From Madurella fahalii (Eukaryota; Ascomycota; Sordariomycetes; Sordariales), in NCBI GenBank assembly GCA_029876055.1, contig CM056875.1, positions 1 to 64,000 on the forward strand: a stretch of 64,000 nt of DNA, written 5' to 3'. The position numbers and the translations under genes were made by a program. This document shows, piece after piece, positions 33,341 to 44,404 of the stretch; position 1 is the stretch's first letter, and each line of letters opens with the position of its first letter. Under the pieces are notes generated by a model. It searched no databases and was not told where the DNA came from. It was given only the letters and a program-made list of their open reading frames with translations.

Positions 33341-34257
33341 AATTCCTGCATGGAGCGCGCTTACTGCTGGCTAGCAGCGGGTCGGCTGCTGAGTTCCGGA
33401 TGCCGGGCGGCTTGGTCGGGGAATGCCGTGTCACTGTCAACTCCTGTATGTAAGTAGCAGCAGTAAAATCGAGGTCAACAAATTGGATTACCGCGGGCCA
33501 GCTGCTGGCGCGCTGCTGGAATGTAAAGTAAGATAAATAAACAGAAAAAAAAAAAAATCAAGTATCTAGGTCCGAGTCAGTCGGGGCACCAACCCCCGTC
33601 TCTTCCCTCCGCTTTTCCTATGCTAGTCAGCTACATTCCAGGTGCGCTGCTACGATGTAACTTACCCCCGCAAGCCCCTTATTATAAGATTTTCTAACCC
33701 AGCAGCCAACAGTACCCGAGAGAGCTGCTATTACCGTTGGCCAGTGGGTAAGCCAGGGCCAAGACCAAGGGCAGCGTCAGAGGCAGGGTCAGGGGCAAAG
33801 CCCTACGACAGAGGAAGCGTTAAGCAGGGCTTGGGAGGCACGTTGGAGGAGACAGGTCGAAGGCCGGCCTACTAGGCTAGCCGACGAAGGCCCTCCTGAT
33901 TTGCTATTTACTGACAACCCGCTCGGCGGTCTCGTTGTGGAGTTCGCGGGGAGTTCTGATATCGGGAGCTGTGTATGATTGAAAGCGGGTCTGCTGTTGG
34001 CTGGCTGAGAAACCGCCCAGCAGGAGCAAAGCGGAATCGGACGGCAGCGAGCAATGACTAGTCACGTTGCCAGTCCAACCAGTTCTCTCCGCGTCCGGCT
34101 CTTTCCGTGGAGGAGCTGACGATGACGTTAGATCTGGTCCCGTCGGTGACTTCGGCGAGGTATGCGGCGTGGCCGAAACGTCCCTCATCCGGCAGGAGTT
34201 CGACGTGTATGTCAAGGAAACAGACACGATTTCAGTCTAACTTGCTAGGGAATTGGT

Positions 34258-34412
34258 CTATATACGATCCGAGTCCCTCTGGAACTGCAGTAGCATCTCG
34301 GGACATTTCTTGAAATGCCCAACAGGTTCCCAACTATCGTGCTCGTGCCCATATCCTTCCCACTTGACCAAGTAGTCCATCCGCCTTCCTCGTCGTCGTG
34401 AGGGAAAGCACA
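34258..34412 (-). pseudogene. Second chromodomain coding block downstream of the Myb–chromo gene
   Basis: On the minus strand the frame ending at TAG 34260–34258 reads a chromodomain C-terminal two-thirds: RRMDYLVKWEGYGHEHDSWE, then PVGHFKKCPEMLLQF. It lies about 100 bp beyond the stop of the Myb–chromo ORF on the same strand. It could be a final exon giving a tandem-chromodomain isoform, reached by an intron starting near the upstream stop, or the end of a neighbouring decayed gene. I see no unique splice solution. Confidence 0.55.
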
Positions 34413-34509
34413 GCTAAAGTCACAACTGTGTAAATCGAGGCGAGGTCAATAGTCCTTCGGCGATATGAAGGATAAGCGTGGAAATACAAGTCATTTTCCG
34501 GCTGAAGTC

Positions 34510-36185
34510 TCAGACAACATCTACAGTAACCGGGCCATGAAGGCGCTCATACTCATCAAGCGCCTCCGTCTCCGCCAGGTTCTCATAAGGCTCCCATGTC
34601 TCCTCGCCACCTTTCCACTTCACAAGGAGTTCCACGCCGCCGTCATCCAGCTTTCTGCCGCCACAAATCTTCTCTACCTCCCACTCTTCCTCGCCGGCAT
34701 CGTCAACCACTGAAGGCACTTGAGGGTTGGTGGTCTTGAGCTTGGTATACCTCGCCTCAATGGCCCCAGTCGTACGTCCTGAGAAGCGCTCGGCGATCGC
34801 GCGCCAAGACAGCCCTTGTTCCGTCAACTGGCGGATCTTTGCATCATCCTCCGGCGTGTATCTCGGCCTTCTTGAAGTTGAAGTTTGCTTGGAGTTTGCT
34901 GTGGTGTTCTTGCCCTTCACGTGTCTGGTGCTCCTCTGCTTCGTTGGGCGGTGCAACTTCGCTGAGGAGTCAGAGCTTCGATTCTCCCTTCTATGGTCCC
35001 CCATTCCGTGTTCTGCACACGGATTCCAGGCGAACTGCACAACAAAAGTGTTACGGCGAACCGTCCATTTTAACGCGCTTGAGAACCGTATTCCTGATAG
35101 GCCATTCCTCGACCTCGGCGATAGGAGCTCTATCCGTCTCACTCTCCGGGTTTCCAGGTTGGACACTTGTGACCACAGCGGGCTGGGAATGCCGCGGTCA
35201 CGCCGGCGCTTTGGGTGTCGGGACGATCTCCGAGCCCCTCGTGATGGGGAGTCGCCGCAGTATAGACGTGTCTGCTGCCGAGAGGCCGTTCCGCTAGTTG
35301 TGGAGGTCGAAGTGCCCACCTTCTGGCGCTTGCGTCGCGGTAGCGGGACAACATCGTCATCGTCGTTGCTCTGCTCGGCGTCGCTGCCCAAGATAGGACG
35401 GTAGTCCTCCCCATCATCAGCATCGCGATGTCGACGACGACCGGTGTCGCGCTGGGGCTTGGCGCGGTCTTGGCCGGAAGGTGGCTGCATGGCTGGCTCG
35501 GCACTGGCCAGCTCCAGTTCGCTAATGCTCTCGTCGTCCGACAACGCCGGTGTGCTTGCACGACTCTCCGGTGCTTGTGGCGGCACAGTAGAGCACGCCT
35601 TATTCTGCGCTGCTCTGACGTTTGGAACCGGGGGATGACGGCGTTGTGGGTCGCTCATCTGATCGCTCTCGTCACGATTATCGTAATGCAGAGAGAGGCG
35701 GAAGCTATCAGCAAGGGAGGCACTAGTCGTCTCCAGAACGGTGCTTTCGCACAGAGTGTTGTCAGGAGCAATGCGCCTATCCCGGCTCACACGGGGCGTA
35801 GTCCGCCGGACCTGGTTGGGCCTACGTCGTCTCATCGCCTGCTGTGGCGTGTCAGCATAATAACTAACCTAGGGATGGGGAATTCGGATACACACCTATA
35901 CTAACATCGCTGCCGGATTCGACCTTCTTGCGTGCTGCAGCTAGAAGCTCGTCAATTGGCGGGAAAGAATCGTCGGACCGGTCACCGTCAAGGTCGTCAT
36001 CGCTGGAGATCTCAACTACGTCTTCCCGTGACGTGCCAGCACCGTCATGTGCTGGACTGCGTGCACCCTGCAGAGGCGGACGAAAAGGAGCTCCAGGGAT
36101 GGCCTTGGAGGGATTCCTATTCCCGGCTCGAAGCCTACGGCTTACAGGCTTGGGGCCCGCTGCTACAGGGGGACGGTAAAAAACC
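34510..36185 (-). CDS. Myb/SANT–chromodomain nuclear protein
   Basis: The main exon (35841–34510, 441 aa counted from ATG 35835) has a long Ser/Arg/Asp-rich, probably disordered region, a Myb/SANT domain at about 322–366 (RYTPEDDAKIRQLTEQGLSW, AIAERFSGRT) and a C-terminal chromodomain at about 384–434 (VELLVKWKGGEETWEPYENL). Upstream, a 64-bp intron (35905–35842, GTTAGT…ACAG with branch TGCTGAC) connects to an exon coding an acidic stretch (EISSDDDLDGD) that extends to about 36185; I could not fix the true start. A chromatin role is likely, with the chromodomain reading methylated histone and the Myb domain binding DNA or protein. It may be a host regulator or a domesticated factor. A RIP-damaged fragment of its chromodomain lies at 46965–47130. 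Confidence 0.8.
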
Positions 36186-37292
36186 TAGCTATCGAGGCAG
36201 ATTATTGCCATCTTGGTGCTAATGATACGGCGCTGTTGAAGTGCGTAAGATACCAAAAACCGCGAAAAGAACATATCGAGGGAACGTTCGCTGCGGAAGC
36301 TGACCATCGTCGCGCTCCGGAGTAACGGGGAAACGAGCGAAATATATCTGCGCGCACGGAACAGCCTAAGAGGGGTCGACTCATCCCACAGCTGAAGGAG
36401 GGGGCTGGTTCTCGCCCTCCAGAGCCAACACTCTTTCCACCAGCCCCAGCGCTAGCAATGCGACGTGCTGGGCCGTGCCTCTTCGTATCGCAGCCGAACG
36501 TTGATCCGCCAGTCCCTCGTCCCTCGTCCCTCCGAGGCTCTGCCAATCACGCAACTGCCGATACAGAAATGAGGCGGCCGGGAACGGCGGTTCCGAAGAA
36601 CGGCGTCTGTACGGGGGTTGTTCTGGGGCACGTTGAGGGAGATAGATTACGATGTCTCAGTACCGAAAAGGTCTTGATCGTGGGCGATAACTTCTCGAAC
36701 AGCCTCCTTTGTCATTGACTACACAGAGACTGATCCTTGCGGATCAGAAGTTTCCCGCGTGAGGAAGCTCCCTATGAGGTTCCTTATCTATTTTGTATCG
36801 TGACATCATCCAGCATCATTCGACTTGTCCTCCTGACCTTCATCTGGAGACTCTCATTACAATAACATATGAGAATTACTCTCTCTCACCTACATTTCTC
36901 GAAAGGTTAGACGAAAACTAAGACATCTATATTATATGCCATTAGATAGAGCTTCTAAAAATAAAACTTAGCGTATATTTTATGTAGTATCAAGTGTTTA
37001 GAGAGACTAGTAATCAATGTTTGAAAATATTTACCTTTTTTTTATATGGGGCTCCATGATATGAGACTCAAAAATGTTCGCAAGGTCCACAGACTTGTTC
37101 TGAATGGATTTCCTAAGACCCACACTCTACAACGCTCGGATCACAACGACCTCCCCACACTACCTAGCCAGAAGAACAAGGCTGTGGTCCAGAGACTTAA
37201 GTTCGTCAGCTTCGCAGCATTGCAGCAATAACAGAACAGCTGAGCACAATGTACGAACTTTCTAAAAGGCTCAGGAGGTGTCTGATAAAGAT
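36186..37292 (+). other. Interval upstream of the Myb–chromo gene
   Basis: The first few hundred bases probably hold the promoter and any missing first exon of the minus-strand gene. From about 36880 the sequence is AT-rich, with no ORF I can support. Confidence 0.4.
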
Positions 37293-37487
37293 TGTAACGG
37301 TTCGGACGACCTACCGGTCGCAAACGCAGGGAACTGATACGACAGACCATTGCGCTAAAAGGCACGGCACAAGTTGACTGACCGCTGGTCAACTTGCCAG
37401 TTCCTACCTATATCTCCACTTGCAACCGAGGGTAACCGGCAACGGCCGAGGGCAGACGAGGCTCCGAACCGGGCTCAGCCCGTTACA
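37293..37487 (+). repeat. Solo LTR (family D) with target duplication
   Basis: 195 bp starting TGTAACGG and ending CCGTTACA (8-bp inverted ends), flanked on both sides by AAGAT (37288–37292 and 37488–37492). This is what remains after recombination between two LTRs of a retrotransposon not otherwise present in the window. Orientation is undetermined. Confidence 0.85.
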
Positions 37488-37551
37488 AAGATAGCTACGT
37501 ACAGTCTGATTGATTTTCCTGTGATATATTAGAACTAGAGTAATTAAGGTG

Positions 37552-38870
37552 GGAAGTTGCAACGTAGTCGGAAAGTGGGCAGGAAGCCAAAGAAGGCTCT
37601 TCCCATTTCTTGTAACCTACTTGTCGCCAACGAAGAGAAAACTGCTAGTAGGCTTCTGGTCTCTAGAGCTGCTTGAAGCGTCGGAGTTTACAGTTACACT
37701 TAGCAGCCCTCGGTCTATTACGAGATACTGACCGTTCCTAGAGAACGCTACTACGTTAACCGAATAGCGATGCCCCTCGAGCGTCTGCTAGTACACGCCG
37801 GTCGCTGCATCCTAGAGCCGGATAGTACAATCGTCTGAAGCCGACGCTAGCGTATTGCTGTTCGGCGAGAATGCTACTGCCCCAACCCGACCGCTATACC
37901 CCTCGAGCGTCTGCCGGTGTACGCCGGTCGCCGTATCCTAGAGCCGGATAGTACGATCGTCCGAAGCCGATGCTAGCGTATTGCCATCCGGCGAGAACGC
38001 TACTGCGTTAACCGATTTACTATCTCGAGTGTCTGCCGGTGCGCCCCCTAGTGGTCTTTCATGCTAGCGGTCATTTCGATAAAAGGCAGCCTTTCCTTCT
38101 AGTACCGCTTTCGAATCTCGCTCAAAGTTGGGCTGAATACGAGTATGGAGCTGTATATCTGTAAGGGGGCCCGCTGGATGATCGATATGTAACTGAATAC
38201 AAACTTCTCTGCGTCTCTCAACAGCTCAAGAAGGCGAGGGTTGATGTCCAGTTGTGACTGATAGGAATTAGTAACCTGACAATAATACGGTATTAACAAC
38301 ATACCTGAGTGGTATGTAGAATCTTTCTTATCGAGAGCAGCCTACTAGAAAGTCTCCGTATAAGAGACAAACTCTCAAGCTAGCGGAGAAAGTATTCCTC
38401 TAGGAATCTAAACACCTTCCCGTCGTCTGTTAGTTCTCCTAGGAACCTATTGTCGTCGCTGTTCAGGGAGCAGAGGTGGTCGGCCTAGAAGACACAAGAG
38501 TATCGTACTGGAGCCAGGGGATATAGAACAGGGGGTGTTATATTCTCCGGTTTGAAGCCGAGGGCGAGGTTGCACATGTTGCGTCTTAGCATTGAGGACA
38601 TCGCATCAGTCCAGCGTCTACCAATCTCGCTATGACCTTGAGCGGGCCTAGTTGGCTGAAGTCGCACCTTGTAATTCTTCTCCAGGTAGACTTTCGCTGA
38701 CTGGTGAATCAAGTTAACTATTCCCTTGACGATTGTGAGAAATGAGCCGCACATTTCGATAGCCGTCTCTGCAATGTCCAATGGTAGGTCGGCAAGTACG
38801 GAAAGCTCAGAGATAGACAGCGGTCGGAAGGCAAGAGACGTAACCACCAAGACTGACTGCTACCGCCCGG
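37552..38870 (-). pseudogene. NACHT–WD40 (NWD, HET-E-like) gene remnant, RIP-damaged
   Basis: Reading down the minus strand: the region just after the NACHT domain (RPLSISELSVLADLPLDIAE, CGSFLTIVKG, NLIHQSAKVYLEK), the linker helix block (YSSILVFSPTLSEIRKRY near 38110) and about three WD40 repeats (VNAVAFSPDGNTLASASDD, TIRL-TAG-D, TGVYxQTLEGH). The Trp of each RLWD motif is TAG, which is RIP-type damage. The N-terminal effector and NTPase domains are missing. Such proteins are fungal NOD-like receptors controlling incompatibility, and their repetitive WD40 units are known RIP targets. This copy is dead and abuts a transporter fragment head-to-head. Confidence 0.8.
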
Positions 38871-39236
38871 ACGCCGCCAGTGTCAGTGCCTTTATCACCT
38901 TTGTTGGTCAGGTCTGGGGCTTCATCGGTCCTTTCTAGTATTGTAGCTCCCCTCTCAAAGAAGGTCACTCATAGACTAACCGCCATCAGGTTCCCTCAAA
39001 TGTTTGAGAACGTGGGTTGGCCTGGCGGTGCTGGCATCGCTATTGCGATGATGGTGGCTGTCACTATCATCCCCACCATTCTATTGCAGTGGCGCGGAGC
39101 AAAACAATCACAGCCAGAACAACCAAAACCCAAGAGCCATCAGAGCCATCTCCCCCCACCTCCCTCTCAAAACAATCGCAATGCCGGTCCAGCGGCATAC
39201 GGACCAAAGGACTACTCCTTACACCGCTTCCTGTGA
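38856..39236 (+). pseudogene. C-terminal fragment of a major facilitator transporter
   Basis: A membrane segment AFITFVGQVWGFIGPF ends at 38937. After a likely 52-bp intron (38938–38989, branch ACTAAC) comes FPQMFENVGWPGGAGIA and a last helix ending TIIPTILLQWRG, then a polar tail to the stop at 39236. The joined codon at the splice would be TAG. Upstream transmembrane helices are absent; the NWD remnant begins at once. This is a truncated, probably non-functional end of a multidrug-type MFS gene. Confidence 0.55.
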
Positions 39237-39311
39237 TTACATTGAGAAGTGCTGACGATTATGTATGAGCTGATCTCTTTATCCCCGGAAGTTCTGGCTT
39301 GGCTATCGATA

Positions 39312-42300
39312 CTAAGAGAGTTCTTCCATCCGTGGTTGCTTCCCCGCGGGAGGGCGACGCTGCTGTTCCACGTATTCCTGAATACACAATGCAACCTCAG
39401 CGTGGCCCCAGTTTTTAGCCCCTGAGATAGCCTCCTTGAAAGTTTCCTCGCGTTTTTCACCCCCCATTAGGAAACTGACCATATCCAGCCTCCCCCTTGA
39501 CGCCGCCGCAACCAAAGGGCTGGCAATGCCGCCTTGGCCGCCAACCATGACCCGCGCGCCGGCAGAGACCAGCAAAAGAGCTATTGCCAAGTTGCCTTTT
39601 TCTGCAGCTATAGAAAGCGGAGGACGAGAGTACCGGTTTGTTGGGTTTGGATCAATTTTCCAATCGAGTAGCAGCTTGACGATATCCAAGTTCTCGTGGT
39701 CACATGCGCCGGCCAGGGCGTTGTCTCCGTGATAGCCGGCGGGGAGTCCGACCTCGGCCCCGTTCTGGAGAAGCAATCTAACGACATCGATGTCAACAGC
39801 ATCGATGTTTCGGCGCAAGCGCCCAAAATTGCTATCGGCCCGCACACCTGCCGCAATCTCGAAGGCATTTCGTCCGAGTTTAACACGTCTGGCCCAATCA
39901 TCCCAGATCCTTTCTCGTTCATCGACCCTGGCGCCCTTGCCTAGCAATACCTCTACAACTTCTCGCCTCGAACTTTTGGTCACCCTGCGCCGCGTAGCGG
40001 CCAGATGCAGGATGCTGGCAACAGAATATTTTCTTAACTCTAGCGAGAAGCTGTGGAAATGTTCTAGGGCGCACGCCTCGCATCGAGTCACGGGCTCGTT
40101 AGCGTCTGCCCCGTAGGCTAAAAGCAGCTCGACAACCCGGGCGTTGTGCGCCAGCTGAAGCGGTGAGATACAGCAATATTTACCTCTACCGTTCGGATCT
40201 GCCCCATGTCGGAGAAGGAGTTTCGAGATTCGGGGATCAATAGGCTGATACTTGATCCCCATCTCCCCAAAACCTTGTACTCCGCAGGCTAGTTGGAGTG
40301 TTGTAAGCTCGCAATGCTGTTCTGCACATCTGACCTGGGCGCCGCGGGATACTAGCTTCTCTGCCACGGCGTAGTCGTTCGCCCTAGCTGCTGCTTGAAG
40401 CGGTGTGTCCGCTCCGGACAATCTTCCTGTGCCATTCACGTCGATTCCTGCCTCCAGGACTCGGTCGATGAAGTCGGGACCAGGTTTGAGCGAAATGAAG
40501 AAAGAGAGAGGGTGTACGTCGGTTTCAAAGTTACGGTAGTGCCGTAGAGACTCGGATTCGTGAGCCGATAGTATTGGTACACCGAGGTTGTCGAGGGACT
40601 GCAATATCGACCTCTCAGCTGAATCTTTGTCGCCCGAGCTCGTAAACCTAGGAGGATCCTGCATGCTGGGAAACATGATGCTGTAGATGGAGATCCCGTC
40701 GTATTCCACACCATTCAGGTTGTCCCTGAGCCACTTGAGTTGTTCACCGCTGAGCCAGTACTGCTGGGTCCACAATGAAGGATGGCATGTGTTGATTTCC
40801 GCTCCTTGTCGGACAAGGAACCCGAGCATATCAGTGCTAGCAGGCCGAGACCTGGCAAGGAGGCTCGAGTACGCGAAAGAGTCCTTGAGCGTTGCAGCAG
40901 AGAGCAGGAGAGCCGAGCACTGTCCGTTCCAAAACTTCGCGGTCCCGTAGAGCCCTGCACAGTGTTGTTTCAAGAAGGATACGGCCGCGAAATTGTTCAA
41001 TCGAGCAGCGAGTGCAACAAGCACCGTGTAGCTTGTCTCTGTTGAATTCAGGACGATGGGGGTGAGGAATTCCAACACATCGCTCCGTTCGCTGCGGAGA
41101 CAACAAGTCTCGATGAGGGCATACTCAATCTCGGTCCCGTGATGGCCCTGAAGCAGGACCAGCGCTAGCTGCCTCGACAGCGGTGTCCACGGAGAGTTCC
41201 CAAATATTCCCTCCAAGTAGCCGCCAGTGGATCCCGGCTGCGGGTTGCGGTGCGAGCCGTCCTTGGCCAAGAGCAGCGACTTGATACCAAACCCGGCTTG
41301 GATCATAGACAAGACGGCTTGTACGTTCGCCCTGTCAAGAGCCCATTTCAACGCAGCCTCTTGTATGCGACGTCGCTTTGAGTCTCGAGGGAAAGGCATA
41401 GATTGGAGGTAGCTCTCCACCTCCCGACTACCCTCATACGCGCAGGAGATGATGCCGGAAACATTCAGCGGCGACTCCATATCTCCACCGACGAACGGCG
41501 GTTTACAGAAGATTCTGCGTACGTCTTCGTCGCCATTCAGGACAGCTTCATCGAGTAGAGTCTCGGCGCTCGTTTCGGTACTAAATCCAGGCGGAGGGTC
41601 GAACACTGAGAGGTGTTCGAACACTGGGGGGGGGGGGGGGGGGGGTAGAACACTAAGGGGGTATCGGATTCGCAGTCAGACCCGTCGTCGGGCTCCTGTA
41701 ACCTCAATTCATCGTCCCGAAATGGAGCGTTGACATCTGCTCCCCGCTCTAGGAACAACTTTAGTATTTCCAGGCGACCCTCTCTATGTCGGTTATCCTT
41801 CTTAAGGGCCAGAAGCGGGTGTCCAGTAGCTGTCAGTCCTGCGTAGCGGTAATTCACGCCCGCTCCGCCCCGAAGAAGAATGTTTGAAATGTTCACATCG
41901 CCCGCCTTGGCCGCCTCAATGAGCGGGGAAGAGACGCTGTATGTGTCCCCAAAACCTAGTGTTGCGGTCAGGTTCGGGGATGTCCCATGCTGAATCAGCT
42001 TCTCGCAGATTTCGGCAGAGCCGTGGCGCGCGGCCAGGGCTAGAAAGATATTGTTGTTTTGGCGATTCCAGTGCGACCGGTACAAGCGGTGTGGGCGCCG
42101 ATTCCAGAGCGACGAGTACCGCAACATAGTCTCTGCAAGAGGCTGAAAAAGGTTCTCATCATCGAATTTTGAGATTCACCTAAGCAGTTCTGGCAAAGCC
42201 CCTCGAATGGTTGGGCAGTCAAGCCCAAGAAGAGCCTTGAGCAAAGAGTCTGGGATCCACTGAACAAAGTGGTTCATTAACTTTGATATGTCGTCCGTTG

Positions 42301-43471
42301 AAGCGTTGTTGGATAGCCGATGCATAATGATGGTAAAAGCGTGGAACGGGTTCTTGAAAGTCGGAAGTTGCGAGTCAAAGGGGGTGGGAGACACGAAGTC
42401 GAAGTTTGGTGTGGAGTGAGAAACCGCGCTTAATGACGATGATAGCCCGAGGACCTGGGCGTCATCAAGTTCGATCTGCTCCTGTGTTATGAGGCTCCCG
42501 GAATCCCAGTTGGATCCGTAAGCGAACGGGGGAATCAGGTCGAGGAGGTTATTATCAGCTACTCGCAGGTGTTAGTAGACGGACGAAAGGGCTACGGAAT
42601 CGTAGATCAGTGTTTCTATACTTACAATAACGTCGAGCTATGCGTTGGAAGTGAATGATTGGGAGTTTGTCCAAGTGTGGTGCCCATAGCATAGCAAAGC
42701 GATCATCAAGGATGGGTGCGCTGAACCGAACAAAGGGGGTTGAATTGGGGTCAGAAGTTAACATCTCGGCTGTTCTGTGCAGTACGACGCTGCGCTGGGA
42801 GATTGGTACCAGAGAACTGTCCAGAGAGCGGTTCAGGGAGGCAGGATCTGGCGGCGATCGACTCAATATCTGGTGATAATCGCTGTATTGAACATCCTGG
42901 CCGCGGTTGTCCAGATTCTGGGGCCTGTAGCGTAGGCCATGAGCTGCAAGGACGTTCTCGCGAAGGAGAATAATGCCACTAGCATCGAGGGTTTCTTCAA
43001 TCTTGACATGGTCAGGCAACGGCGGCATCCCCGCTGTAACTCATTAGTATATATCCCCACCACAACAGGTGGGTAGCACACTGACATCGGTTCTCAGCTT
43101 CGAGTAGCGTCTGGTATACCTCTTCACTTTGTCATGGTCAACAAGCGCACCGTGAAAGAAGGCTCTGGACCCGCAAGGCCGGGATTCGAGATGTTGTCCG
43201 ATGACAGTCCAGTGTTCAGCTTTCATGTTCTTTCTTAGCTTTAGCTCGTCCCTCAACTTAATCTCGTATGTAGACAGTCTTTGGGCTGTTAGATTCATGG
43301 CTTAACCAAATGGCAATATCATGTCGCTTACGGGGTCTCAGGGAAGCCATGGTCACGCTCCACAATCTCCTTCACCCTTTCCAGTGAGTTGTTCTCGGTT
43401 AGGTAAAGCCGAGAGAACAATTCCAGATGCTGTTGCCACAGGGATGGCTGCGGTGGGGTTTGGTGGGTCAT
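39312..43471 (-). CDS. Clr5-domain ankyrin-repeat protein, frame broken at a G20 run
   Basis: Starts at ATG 43471. Exon 1 (43471–43332) and exon 2 (43278–43086), joined by a 53-bp intron, encode a fungal Clr5 domain (LWQQHLELFSRLYLTENNSL, then NMKAEHWTVIG). Further exons (about 43028–42609 and 42539–42176) are linked by GT–AG introns, one with a TACTAAC branch. The ankyrin region runs from 42127 to 39312 with many repeats (for example FLERGADVNAP, LLLRHGADPNG, LLLQNGAEVGLP). The frame changes at a run of 20 G (41626–41645), and a smaller mismatch occurs near 42130. Clr5–ankyrin proteins are abundant in Pezizomycotina, presumed protein-interaction or defence factors. The gene may be functional if the run length is misread or variable; otherwise it is a pseudogene. 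Confidence 0.75.
41626..41645. repeat. G20 homopolymer in the ankyrin gene
   Basis: Twenty consecutive G, read as proline codons on the minus strand. It sits exactly where the upstream and downstream ankyrin frames differ by one base. A run of 21 or 18 would place both in one frame. Confidence 0.8.
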
Positions 43472-43622
43472 GGTGAGGTCGTTTGGATTTTTGGTTGTTG
43501 ACTTGCGAAGGCTTGGCTACCCAAGTGGAGCGTTCGGGCCTGGAAGAGGAGAAATGAAGTCGGCATGCCTGGGTGCAATGGATATGCCCGAAGTCGAGCA
43601 AGTTTGCCAAGTCCGGTTTCCC

Positions 43623-43676
43623 GTGCCAAAATCTGGTGGGGTGCCAAAATCTGGCGGGGTGCCAAAGTCTGGTGGG
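43623..43676 (+). repeat. Three tandem copies of an 18-bp unit
   Basis: gtgccaaaatctggtggg repeated three times with two single changes, about 150 bp upstream of the Clr5–ankyrin start codon, so it falls in its promoter or leader. Confidence 0.85.
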
Positions 43677-43915
43677 GCACAGGCTGGCCGTCGGCTGAAA
43701 TGATGTGTCGGGCCGACACACAGCGGCTGTGCTCCTGGGTAACACAACTGGCCAGACCAATCATTCCGTTGACCAAAATCTGTTGCCAAATCAGATTTGG
43801 CGTTCCTTGGTCTATTTGAGCTGCAGGTGGGATACGTGGGTCTTGAACTTGCCGCTTTAGAACTGGACGTTGACCTACAAGCAGTCACAGTTCGCTTGAG
43901 CCTTCTGAGTGCAAC

Positions 43916-44404
43916 ATGTCTCTATCAGACGAGGCGATCATTGGCCTAGTTGGTCTTTTCCTCATGTGCTCCTCTCGCTACATTCCTCTACCGAACAGGA
44001 TTCTTCGAACGATCCACCCAAAGCGAAGACCGTTTACGCCTTTCCCGTCTGGAGCATCCCTTTTCCTCCTTTCTTTGCGACGTGCTGACTGTTTTAGCTC
44101 CGTTAGCCCCCCCTGGGGTGATGGCTCCTGTACTGTTTGCATCCCCTGCACGGGCGGCAACTCTGCCGTACATCCAAGATGTCGAGTCGGGGAAGGCTAT
44201 GAGCTATGTCGCGGTAGGTAACACCACTACTCTCTCACCGGCCCCCCTCAGAACATTGGCCGCCTGTTAATGTATACCGCCGCAGCTGAGGACAGAGAGC
44301 GTTGTGTTGTCCTGGGGACAGGGGCAATCTTAGAGTCACTGGTAACTCGCGCTGTGCAATCAGATATATCAGGCAAAGAAGGCGAAATTGTTCAACAATG
44401 ATGC
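43916..44404 (+). CDS. Small hypothetical gene (uncertain)
   Basis: An ATG at 43916 opens a short frame (MSLSDEAIIGLVGLFLMC, a hydrophobic start). A second frame from about 43950 is open to 44213 (ending GKAMSYVA). It continues in phase from 44252 (NIGRLLMYTAA) to TGA 44404 if a very short 38-bp GT–AG intron is removed. Protein-like composition persists across the junction, but I recognise no family and the intron is at the lower size limit. It is divergent from the Clr5–ankyrin gene. Confidence 0.3.

Larger units (their letters stand above)
32252..33903 (+). other. Non-coding interval with palindromes and homopolymers
   Basis: No convincing gene. It contains a C-rich tract (32661–32691, potential G-quadruplex on the minus strand), three palindromes about 268 bp apart, an AT-rich core (33080–33210) and a poly-A run near 33546. 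Probably decayed DNA-transposon or MITE sequence. Confidence 0.5.

Noticed and set aside
33440..33665. Inverted-repeat element suggested by ctggaatgta/tacattccag
   Set aside because: Arms are only about 10 bp, with no clear ends or duplication; could be chance.
34727..35404. 225-aa frame opposite the Myb–chromo gene
   Set aside because: A shadow of a real coding exon; no domain, and the minus-strand product has two clear domains.
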